Assembly (NCBI GenBank): GCA_030706265.1
Contig: JAUZOX010000040.1
Coordinates: 1-12,168, forward strand
Reading direction: 5' to 3'
DNA: 12,168 nt
Origin: Bacteroidota bacterium
Lineage (GTDB): Bacteria > Bacteroidota > Bacteroidia > Bacteroidales > Cfx3-03
The position numbers and the translations under genes are program-made. This document shows positions 6,300 through 12,168 of the stretch, one piece after another; position 1 is the first letter of the stretch; each line of letters opens with the position of its first letter. Below the pieces are notes generated by a model. The model was given only the letters and a program-made list of their open reading frames with translations. It ran no database searches and was not told the origin of the DNA.

Positions 6300-7298
6300 A
6301 TGAATTTGATGACTGTATCGGGATCACCTCATATATATGGTGATCAAACGGTAAAGAAAATAATGTGGGGCGTGGTAATCGCCACGCTACCGGCCATGCT
6401 TGTTTCGGTTTGGTATTTCGGTATCGGCGCTATCACAACGACTGCTGTTGCGGTTTTGACCTGTGTGATTGCTGAATATTTGATGAGGCGGTACCTGCTC
6501 AATGAAGAACATCCGGATGTGAGTGACGGATCCGCTATCATCACCGGTATGCTTCTTTCATTCAATGTTCCCAGTAGTTTACCATGGTGGCAGACCATGT
6601 TGGGGAGTATTTTTGCAATTGGCGTTGCTAAAATATCTTTCGGCGGTTTGGGAAGGAACCTGTTTAATCCTGCTTTGGTAGGACGTGTTTTCCTATTGAT
6701 TTCATTTCCGGTTAACATGACAACATGGCCAGTTCCATTATCAAACAGGTGGGTACTGGTTGATGCATTGACCGGTCCGACACCACTCGGACAACTCAAG
6801 GAGGGGCTTGCAAACGGCGAAACGATAGCCGCTTTGAAAGTACATCTGCCTTCATATCAGGATATGTTTATGGGACAAATTGGAGGGTCTCTTGGTGAAG
6901 TATCGGCTATCGCGATCTTGATCGGCGGGCTATACATGCTATACAGGGGCATCATCTCCTGGCATATTCCGGTTGCTTATCTTACAACCGTAGCGGTATT
7001 TTCAGGCATTTTATATTTGATTAATCCTGCGCATTACATAGATCCGCTCTTTCATCTGCTGGCAGGTGGTCTGATGTTAGGGGCTTTCTTTATGGCAACC
7101 GATATGGTGACTTCGCCAATGTCGCATAAAGGAATGTTGGTATTTGGTTTAGGATGTGGGTTGTTAACGGTCATGATTCGCAACTGGGGTGCCTATCCCG
7201 AGGGAGTGTCATTTGCCATCCTGATCATGAATGCTTTCGTACCATTGATCAATAAAGGATTTAAACCTAAAAGATTTGGGGAGGTGACAAATGGCTAA
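6300..7298 (+). CDS. rnfD: Rnf complex subunit D (membrane flavoprotein)
   Basis: RnfD is an integral membrane subunit of the NqrB/RnfD family that carries covalently bound FMN and takes part in ion translocation. It has 332 residues with about nine or ten hydrophobic segments, for example around 22-40, 45-62, 98-116, 204-216, 223-241, 250-268 and 279-293. The flavinylation site should be T161 in 'DALTGPT'; the family motif is usually written S/T-G-A-T, so a Pro replaces the Ala here. Other conserved pieces are GRNLFNPALVGR (118-129) and ATDMVTSPMS (266-275). No clear Shine-Dalgarno site precedes the ATG, which sits three bases after the rnfC stop. Its last 8 bases overlap the start of rnfG. 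Confidence 0.95.
   Translation: MNLMTVSGSPHIYGDQTVKKIMWGVVIATLPAMLVSVWYFGIGAITTTAVAVLTCVIAEYLMRRYLLNEEHPDVSDGSAIITGMLLSFNVPSSLPWWQTMLGSIFAIGVAKISFGGLGRNLFNPALVGRVFLLISFPVNMTTWPVPLSNRWVLVDALTGPTPLGQLKEGLANGETIAALKVHLPSYQDMFMGQIGGSLGEVSAIAILIGGLYMLYRGIISWHIPVAYLTTVAVFSGILYLINPAHYIDPLFHLLAGGLMLGAFFMATDMVTSPMSHKGMLVFGLGCGLLTVMIRNWGAYPEGVSFAILIMNAFVPLINKGFKPKRFGEVTNG
7278..7284 (+). promoter_or_regulatory. Strong ribosome binding site of rnfG inside rnfD
   Basis: GGGGAGG lies in the last codons of rnfD, 6 bases before the rnfG ATG at 7291, and supports the overlapping start. Confidence 0.7.
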
Positions 7299-7911
7299 AA
7301 TGGAATCTACATTAAAGAACATGATCCTTTCTCTTTCGCTCATTTCAATGGCCATGGCTGCCGGTTTAGGTTATGTGTATGTTTTAACAAAAGGACCTAT
7401 CGAAGAAGCGGATAAAGCAAAGGAAGTCTCGGCAGTTACGGAAGTATTGCCTCATTTTGATAATGATCCGATTAAACAAAAAAAGGAGATCGAAGGGTTA
7501 ACCTTTTATCCCGCGACAAATGGAGGGCAGCTTGTTGGTTGCGCCGTTAAAACATATACCACAAAAGGATTCAGTGGGAGATTTGATCTGATGGTTGGAT
7601 TTAAACCTGATGGAACAATCCATAAGGTGGTGGTTTTAGAACAAAAAGAAACACCGGGTTTAGGGGCTAAAATGAACGATCCGAAATTCCGTGATCAGTT
7701 TATGGGTAAGAACTTAGCTACTTATAAATTAAAAGTTAAAAAGGACGGAGGTGACGTCGACGCTATTTCAGCAGCCACAATAAGTTCGCGTGCTTTCTGT
7801 GATGGCATTCAAAAGGCATATGACTTGTATATGAAAAATTTTGTAAAATCAAATTCAATGGCTAGTGTTAAAGCCGATTCTACGGCCGGGAAAGGAGGAA
7901 AGCATGAGTAA
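7291..7911 (+). CDS. rnfG: Rnf complex subunit G (covalent FMN, FMN-binding domain)
   Basis: RnfG is anchored by one N-terminal helix (about 9-32) with its FMN-binding domain outside the cytoplasm, and passes electrons between the flavins of the complex. The 206-residue protein ends its FMN domain with 'DAISAATISSRA': T163 is the expected site of phosphoester-linked FMN, in the form SAAT instead of the commoner SGAT. The stretch 'ETPGLGAKMNDPKFRDQF' (120-137) is the other family signature. The C-terminal 20 residues are hydrophilic and low in complexity. The gene overlaps rnfD by 8 bases and rnfE by 8 bases, so the three are likely translationally coupled. Covalent flavinylation would need an ApbE-type flavin transferase, which is not encoded in this window. 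Confidence 0.95.
   Translation: MAKMESTLKNMILSLSLISMAMAAGLGYVYVLTKGPIEEADKAKEVSAVTEVLPHFDNDPIKQKKEIEGLTFYPATNGGQLVGCAVKTYTTKGFSGRFDLMVGFKPDGTIHKVVVLEQKETPGLGAKMNDPKFRDQFMGKNLATYKLKVKKDGGDVDAISAATISSRAFCDGIQKAYDLYMKNFVKSNSMASVKADSTAGKGGKHE
7892..7898 (+). promoter_or_regulatory. Ribosome binding site deciding the rnfE start
   Basis: AAGGAGG ends 5 bases before ATG at 7904. It argues against the in-frame upstream ATG at 7865, which has no such site and would add 13 residues unlike the family. Confidence 0.75.
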
Positions 7912-8500
7912 TTTGAAACACTTTACAAATGGAATTATTAAAGAAAACCCAACTTTTGTCCTTGTATTAGGTACATGTCCGGTTCTGGCCATTACCACAA
8001 CCGGATTTAATGGTTTTGGAATGGGAATGGCCACCGCCATGGTGCTTGTGCTTTCCAATATCTTTATCTCAATACTGAAAAACTATATTCCGGATAAAGT
8101 CAGGATCGCTGTATTTATTACCATTATTGCGACATGCGTCAGTGTAGTCGAGCTTGTAATGAAAGCTTTTACTCCGGATTTATATAAGGCTTTGGGTATT
8201 TTCATCCCATTAATCGTCGTTAACTGTCTTGTTCTTGGAAGGGCCGAAGCATTTGCGCAGAAGAAAGGAGTATTTGCTTCCGCATTGGATGGATTGGGCA
8301 TGGGGATTGGATTTACCATTTCGCTTACATTAATCAGTATCGTTCGGGAAATATTGGGTAATGGTTCATTTTTCACTATTCCCATAATACCGGCAGGGGC
8401 ACATCCCATGCTGTTATTTATATTGCCTCCAGGTGCATTCCTTACCTTCGGTCTTCTATTTGCGGTGATGAATGCATTAAAACGAAAATTTAAAATTTAA
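7904..8500 (+). CDS. rnfE: Rnf complex subunit E (membrane)
   Basis: RnfE is one of two homologous six-helix membrane subunits (with RnfA) that form the core of the ion pump. The start is placed at 7904 and not at the in-frame ATG 7865: AAGGAGG stands just before it, and the protein then begins 'MSNLKHFTNGIIKENPTF', which is the usual family N-terminus. That gives 198 residues. C25 (LGTCPVLA) and C108 (VNCLVLGRAEAF) are the conserved membrane cysteines. In the related Nqr/Rnf complexes, the equivalent cysteines from both subunits hold a [2Fe-2S] cluster within the membrane. The gene overlaps the rnfG end by 8 bases. rnfA follows after 12 bases. Confidence 0.95.
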   Translation: MSNLKHFTNGIIKENPTFVLVLGTCPVLAITTTGFNGFGMGMATAMVLVLSNIFISILKNYIPDKVRIAVFITIIATCVSVVELVMKAFTPDLYKALGIFIPLIVVNCLVLGRAEAFAQKKGVFASALDGLGMGIGFTISLTLISIVREILGNGSFFTIPIIPAGAHPMLLFILPPGAFLTFGLLFAVMNALKRKFKI

Positions 8501-8512
8501 TTCGGAACGACA

Positions 8513-9088
8513 ATGGACTACATTAAGATAATTATCCTCGCAATTATAGTCAATAACATCATACTATCCCAATTCCTGGGTATATGTTCTTTCCTTGGTG
8601 TAACAGGCAAAGTCTCTACCGCAATCGGTATGGGTGCAGCAGTTACCTTTGTGATTTCAATGGGAAATGCAATCACCCACCTGATTCAAACCTATATTTT
8701 GATTCCCTATCATATCGAGTTTTTGCAAACCATTACCTTTATTTTTGTGGTGGCGTTTCTGGTTCAGATTGTTGAAATCATTGTCAAGAAATCAGTCCCA
8801 ACTCTATATCAGGCACTGGGTATCTATCTTCCATTGATTACAACCAACTGTGCTACGCTTGCAGTAGCTTTGCTTGCAGTGCAAAATCATTATAATCTGG
8901 TACAGAGTGTTGTCTATGCCATTGCAATCGGAATCGGGTATACGCTTGCCATGGTTCTGATGGCCGGTATCAGGGAACAGATGGAAATAAATGGTTACCC
9001 CAAAGGCATGCGAGGCTTCCCCATGACGCTCGTCATCGGGAGTTTGTTGGCAATGGCCTTTATGGGTTTCTCGGGATTGGTGAAATAA
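8513..9088 (+). CDS. rnfA: Rnf complex subunit A (membrane)
   Basis: RnfA is the partner of RnfE in the membrane core of the Rnf pump. Its 191 residues match E. coli RsxA (193) closely in length. Six hydrophobic helices are visible, and the conserved cysteines are C25 (LGICSFLG) and C113 (TTNCATLA), positioned like C25 and C108 of RnfE. Together they would form the proposed membrane [2Fe-2S] site. Other recognisable pieces are 'YQALGIYLPLITTNC' (99-113) and 'GIREQMEINGYPKGMRG' in the last third. Only a weak GGA precedes the ATG, so translation probably depends on coupling with rnfE 12 bases upstream. It is the last gene of the operon; a strong hairpin terminator follows at 9103-9154. Confidence 0.96.
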   Translation: MDYIKIIILAIIVNNIILSQFLGICSFLGVTGKVSTAIGMGAAVTFVISMGNAITHLIQTYILIPYHIEFLQTITFIFVVAFLVQIVEIIVKKSVPTLYQALGIYLPLITTNCATLAVALLAVQNHYNLVQSVVYAIAIGIGYTLAMVLMAGIREQMEINGYPKGMRGFPMTLVIGSLLAMAFMGFSGLVK

Positions 9089-9102
9089 GAAAAGGTTAAG
9101 AA

Positions 9103-9154
9103 ATAAAAGCAGAAAGGGCCGGTGTCATTGACAACCGGCCCTTTCTGCTTTTAT
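9103..9154. terminator. Bidirectional intrinsic terminator between rnfA and the CoA-transferase
   Basis: AAAAGCAGAAAGGGCCGGT (9105-9123) pairs perfectly over 19 bases with its complement at 9134-9152, with two more A-T pairs at the base and a 10-base apical region. The stem has a G/C-rich tip and an A/T base, giving U-rich tails in both directions. It stops rnfA transcription on the plus strand and the convergent CoA-transferase on the minus strand. The CoA-transferase stop codon (9151-9153) lies within the stem base. Confidence 0.92.
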
Positions 9155-10650
9155 ATACCATATTCTTGCCAGTCTGTTTCACGCATGTCACCTTTTCTTT
9201 CGTAACTAAGGTGCATTCCAAAAGCAGCTGCAAGGGCTGTGGGAGTATGCGATTCAACTCCTGTTTTATTGACATAATCACGAAGGATTTGTTTATAATC
9301 AGGATGTACGCAATTGTTGATGATTTCCTCCATCTTTGCTTTAGGCGATTTAGCTCTTAAATCGGCGATTCCTTGTTCTGTGATCAGCACCTGTACCGAA
9401 TGTTCGCTATGATCGGTGTGTGATACCATGGGGACAAAGGCGCTAATCTTTCCACCCTTTGCAACAGATGGACATGTGAAGATGGAGATATAGGCATTTC
9501 GTGTAAAGTCACCCGAACCGCCTATTCCGTTCATCATCCTGCTCCCCATTACCTGGGAACTGTTTACGTTTCCAAATATATCGGCTTCAAGCGCGGTGTT
9601 GATTGATATGATACCTAACCGACGGGCAACTTCAGGACTATTGCTGATCTCCTGTGGACGAAGTATCAAACGATCATGGAAGAATGGAAGATCATCATAA
9701 ACCTGTTTCAATACGTCCTTAGAAACGGTTAATGAGCAACCGCTTGCAAAACGAATCCTGCCTTGTTGCATCAACCCGATTACCGAATCCTGGATGACTT
9801 CAGTGTACATTTCGAATTCCGGAATCGCTTTGTTATTACCCAATGCTCCCAGTACAGCGTTGGCAATGTTACCGACTCCACTTTGAATAGGAAGGAAGGA
9901 GGAAGGTATTCTGTTTTTCGCAATTTCACGGGTCAGAAAGTCTGCAACATTCTGACCGATCATGTCCGTTACAGCATCGGTCTTTGAAAAGCCCTTGACT
10001 TCATCAGGAAGATTCGTTTCAATGATTCCAACGATTTTGGAAGGATCTACTTTGATTGTCTCGGTACCTGCCCGGTCCGAGGGTTTATATATGGGGATTT
10101 CTCTCCGGTAGGGGGGATCCAGTTGAACATGAATGTCATGAATTCCTCTCAGCGATTTGGGGTGGTAATGATTCAATTCGATGATAATACGGTCGGCTAC
10201 CTTACAAATAGTAGGTGAAATTCCTACCCCTGTTGTAATCACGATTTCACCGTTTTCATTCACATCACAAGCTTCGACAATAGCCCAATTGATTTTACCC
10301 AGAAAACCGTAGCGAATACTTGGACCCACTGATGAAAGGTGGGAATCAAAATATTCTGCCCTTCCGGTATTTATCAGCTCTCTTAAGTCCTTGTTTGATT
10401 GGTAAGGCGTGCGGAAAAGCACTGCATCAGCTCGTGCCAATGCACCATCTAATGAATCACCTGTTGAAGCTCCGGTAATCACTCCAATCTTGAATGGATT
10501 ACCTTTTTCATGTTCTCGTTTTGCTCTTTCTGCAATGGCCAATGGGGTGACCTTAACTGAACCAGCCGGCGTAAATCCGCTAAATCCAACGACATCCTTG
10601 TTGTTGATGTAACTGGCCGCTTCTTCGGCTGTAATGAATGGAATTGCCAT
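9151..10650 (-). CDS. Acetyl-CoA hydrolase/CoA-transferase, probably succinyl-CoA:acetate type
   Basis: A 499-residue cytosolic enzyme of the acetyl-CoA hydrolase/transferase (Cat1/AarC/ScpC-like) family, which moves CoA between short acids such as succinate, acetate and propionate through a glutamyl-CoA intermediate. E284 in 'YTEVIQDSV' (282-290) is the expected catalytic glutamate. QSGVGNIANAVL (256-267) and GIGGSGDF (375-382) are the family's CoA/oxyanion motifs. The length is normal and the N-terminus ('ITAEEAASYI') is the usual one. It fits acetate/succinate/propionate fermentation in Bacteroidota, where it can conserve the thioester bond. Succinate as partner is inferred from family resemblance; propionate or butyrate cannot be excluded from sequence. 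It stands alone, convergent with rnfA and divergent from galK. No Shine-Dalgarno site precedes the ATG; a TAnnTTTG box lies about 60 bases upstream. Confidence 0.94.
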   Translation of the reverse strand: MAIPFITAEEAASYINNKDVVGFSGFTPAGSVKVTPLAIAERAKREHEKGNPFKIGVITGASTGDSLDGALARADAVLFRTPYQSNKDLRELINTGRAEYFDSHLSSVGPSIRYGFLGKINWAIVEACDVNENGEIVITTGVGISPTICKVADRIIIELNHYHPKSLRGIHDIHVQLDPPYRREIPIYKPSDRAGTETIKVDPSKIVGIIETNLPDEVKGFSKTDAVTDMIGQNVADFLTREIAKNRIPSSFLPIQSGVGNIANAVLGALGNNKAIPEFEMYTEVIQDSVIGLMQQGRIRFASGCSLTVSKDVLKQVYDDLPFFHDRLILRPQEISNSPEVARRLGIISINTALEADIFGNVNSSQVMGSRMMNGIGGSGDFTRNAYISIFTCPSVAKGGKISAFVPMVSHTDHSEHSVQVLITEQGIADLRAKSPKAKMEEIINNCVHPDYKQILRDYVNKTGVESHTPTALAAAFGMHLSYERKGDMRETDWQEYGI

Positions 10651-10709
10651 AATGCTAACTTTAATATATGGGATTTTTTGAATATCCTTAATGGTTCAAA
10701 AAGGAGGTG

Positions 10710-10717
10710 CAAAGGTA
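10710..10717 (-). promoter_or_regulatory. -7 promoter element of the CoA-transferase gene
   Basis: On the minus strand TACCTTTG is followed by CACC, the common Bacteroidota form of TAnnTTTG with a C just after the box. No TTG is found at the -33 distance. The leader would be about 50 bases. Because the sequence next to it reads CACCTCCTT, the leader resembles the 16S rRNA 3' end, probably by chance. Confidence 0.55.
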
Positions 10718-10860
10718 ATGCTTTCTTAGATAAATGGAGCCATTATAAAATATAGAAAATGTCTTTGGCTTTGGAAATCAGGAAATATATTATCAACCTG
10801 AGCAGTTATAGCTCTTTAGGGAAGAACCATATTTATATGATAATTCGCTCCATAACCTTT

Positions 10861-10890
10861 TTTGAATGTCATTAAAACAAGTTAACTTTG
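10861..10890 (+). promoter_or_regulatory. Promoter of galK
   Basis: TTTG at 10861-10864 and TAACTTTG at 10883-10890, separated by 18 bases, match both parts of the Bacteroidota promoter (-33 TTTG, -7 TAnnTTTG). Transcription would start near 10897, giving a leader of about 75 bases. This is the best two-part promoter match in the window. Confidence 0.6.
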
Positions 10891-10897
10891 CTCATCT

Positions 10898-10953
10898 TAA
10901 TTGAAATCAGTTTACAATTTTTTTCTCAACTTTATAATTGAATTAGTTTACAA
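10898..10953. repeat. Two direct repeats in the galK leader
   Basis: TAATTGAAATCAGTTTACAA (10898-10917) and TAATTGAATTAGTTTACAA (10935-10953) differ by one gap and one substitution. Their starts lie 36-37 bases apart, about three and a half helical turns. They fall just downstream of the expected transcription start, a good place for a repressor of galactose genes. Confidence 0.5.
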
Positions 10954-10972
10954 ACATTAAAACACAATCAAC

Positions 10973-12133
10973 GTGGATTCTACCTTACTATTTAAAGAAT
11001 TTTACCAACTTTATGGTAATGAAAATGTAGCACCAGAGCTTTTTTTTGCTCCGGGTCGCGTTAATTTAATTGGTGAACATACCGATTATAATGGCGGTTA
11101 TGTATTGCCGTGCGCCATCAGTTATGGTACTTATCTGCTGGTTCGTAAGATTGATGCACCGGTTGTCAAATTTGCCACTACCAATTTTGATTTGAAAGCA
11201 AATATTTCACTTTCTGATTTGCATATCAAACAGCCGGGAAAATGGATCAACTATCCTCTTGCTGTCATTGATCAGTTTGTTAAACTTAATGTTGAGATCA
11301 AGGGATTGGAATTACTGTACTCTGGTAATATCCCCAACGGAGCTGGTCTATCGTCGTCGGCTTCTATCGAAATGGTCACTGCCGTTGCATTGAGCAACGT
11401 TTTCAATTACAAGATTTCAATGGTCGACATGGCAAAATTGTCCCGTCGTGCTGAAAATGATTTCGTCGGCATGAATTGCGGCATCATGGATATGTTTGCT
11501 ATCGGGATGGGGCACAAAAACGGAGCTCTTTTCCTTAACTGCCGGACCTATGAATACGACGTGATTCCTGCAAATGTTGCCGGATATTCGTTGGTAATCA
11601 TGAATACGAACAAACGTCGCGGCCTTACCGATTCAAAATATAATGAAAGAGTTGCAGAATGTCAGGCAGCCTTGGATGCTTTGAGCGTCGACGGTAAACT
11701 GATAGATCTTTCAGATCTGAGTCTGGAAGAGTTTACAAAAAGACAACAACTCATAAAAGACGAAACTGTTCGCAAACGTGCTCATCATGTTATCAGTGAA
11801 AATGCAAGGGTATTGGGAGCCGTTGAAGCTTTGAAAAACAACCGTATTGCCGAATTCGGACAACTGATGAATGCTTCTCATGATTCATTGCGCACAGATT
11901 ATGAAGTTACCGGATTCGAACTGGATACGATTGTAAACGAAGCCCGCAAAATAGATGGTGTGATTGGTGCCCGGATGACAGGCGCAGGATTTGGGGGCTG
12001 TGCAATTGCACTTGTCAAATCAGAAAACGTGGACGAATTCTGTAAAGTGGTCGGCAAAAACTATGAAGAAAAGACTTCATTAAAACCGGATTTCTACATT
12101 GCAGAAATAGGAGACGGAGCACGAAAACTCTAA
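10973..12133 (+). CDS. galK: Galactokinase
   Basis: Galactokinase phosphorylates alpha-D-galactose to galactose 1-phosphate with ATP, the first committed step of the Leloir pathway, in the cytoplasm. The 386 residues match the family's length. The three GHMP-kinase motifs are present: GRVNLIGEHTDYNGG (28-42, galactokinase signature), PNGAGLSSSAS (121-131, phosphate-binding loop) and GARMTGAGFGGCAIAL (332-347). D173 in 'CGIMDM' is the expected catalytic base and R29 of the signature is kept; the residue after D173 is Met where most relatives have Gln. The start is GTG: an in-frame TAA at 10958-10960 excludes an upstream start and the first internal Met (134) is far too late. No Shine-Dalgarno site is present, only A-rich sequence. 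galE, galT, galM and a transporter are not in the window, though the 3' flank ends at once. Confidence 0.96.
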   Translation: MDSTLLFKEFYQLYGNENVAPELFFAPGRVNLIGEHTDYNGGYVLPCAISYGTYLLVRKIDAPVVKFATTNFDLKANISLSDLHIKQPGKWINYPLAVIDQFVKLNVEIKGLELLYSGNIPNGAGLSSSASIEMVTAVALSNVFNYKISMVDMAKLSRRAENDFVGMNCGIMDMFAIGMGHKNGALFLNCRTYEYDVIPANVAGYSLVIMNTNKRRGLTDSKYNERVAECQAALDALSVDGKLIDLSDLSLEEFTKRQQLIKDETVRKRAHHVISENARVLGAVEALKNNRIAEFGQLMNASHDSLRTDYEVTGFELDTIVNEARKIDGVIGARMTGAGFGGCAIALVKSENVDEFCKVVGKNYEEKTSLKPDFYIAEIGDGARKL

Positions 12134-12168
12134 AGAACATTCTAAAATAATGAAAGGCAGACCGGTAA

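Larger units (their letters stand above)
10651..10972. other. Divergent promoter region between the CoA-transferase and galK
   Basis: These 322 bases hold the CoA-transferase leader and its -7 box (10710-10717, minus), an AT-rich middle part (about 10720-10860) in which nothing was recognised, the galK promoter (10861-10890), and two direct repeats within the galK leader (10898-10953). No additional gene is supported. Confidence 0.6.

Noticed and set aside
7865..7903. Upstream in-frame ATG for rnfE, adding 13 residues
   Set aside because: No ribosome site precedes it, the added residues do not resemble the family N-terminus, and ATG 7904 has AAGGAGG at good spacing.
10700..10729. Perfect AAGGAGGT on the plus strand followed by ATG at 10718
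   Set aside because: The frame closes after three codons (stop at 10727-10729). On the other strand the sequence belongs to the CoA-transferase leader.
12150..12168. ATG at 12150 opening a frame to the window edge after galK
   Set aside because: Only six codons are visible, so no gene can be supported.
1..12168. Mobile elements, CRISPR arrays, tRNA or rRNA genes, defence or toxin-antitoxin genes
   Set aside because: No transposase, integrase, regularly spaced repeats or RNA gene sequence was recognised in either strand.

Overview
The window looks like the chromosome of an anaerobic or facultative member of the Bacteroidota. Several genes are preceded by the TAnnTTTG -7 box typical of that phylum. 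Spacers are AT-rich, and the gene content is characteristic: an rseC-rnfBCDGEA cluster, an acetate/succinate-type CoA-transferase and an [FeFe]-hydrogenase maturation GTPase. No mobile element, CRISPR array, tRNA or rRNA was seen.

Layout. 47-724: exported protein of unknown function. 725-1160: non-coding spacer with some potential RNA or DNA structure. 1161-2384: hydF, with a TTG start. 2415-3119: classical short-chain dehydrogenase/reductase. 3178-3585: RseC/SoxR-reducing-type membrane protein. 3586-4057: AT-rich regulatory spacer with a weak terminator-like hairpin at its left end, nested inverted repeats in the middle, and an ATTGAT repeat cluster merging into a candidate promoter at its right end. 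4058-9088: complete Rnf complex in the order rnfB-C-D-G-E-A, tightly packed with overlaps at D/G and G/E. 9103-9154: a strong shared terminator hairpin between convergent genes. 9151-10650 (minus): acetyl-CoA hydrolase/CoA-transferase. 10651-10972: divergent promoter region. 10973-12133: galactokinase, GTG start.

How the genes fit together. Rnf moves electrons from reduced ferredoxin to NAD+ and pumps ions. HydF supplies the precursor of the [FeFe]-hydrogenase H-cluster, and such hydrogenases also trade electrons with ferredoxin. The CoA-transferase fits acetate/succinate/propionate fermentation, and galactokinase feeds galactose into glycolysis. The region therefore reads as fermentative redox and energy metabolism. 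Coupling between HydF and Rnf is inferred from proximity only.

I do not see an undescribed multi-gene system. The points most worth a second look are the repeat cluster at the rnfB promoter, the direct repeats in the galK leader, the Gln replacing the usual His in the HydF cluster motif, four forced non-ATG starts, and the strong Shine-Dalgarno sites concentrated in the Rnf region.
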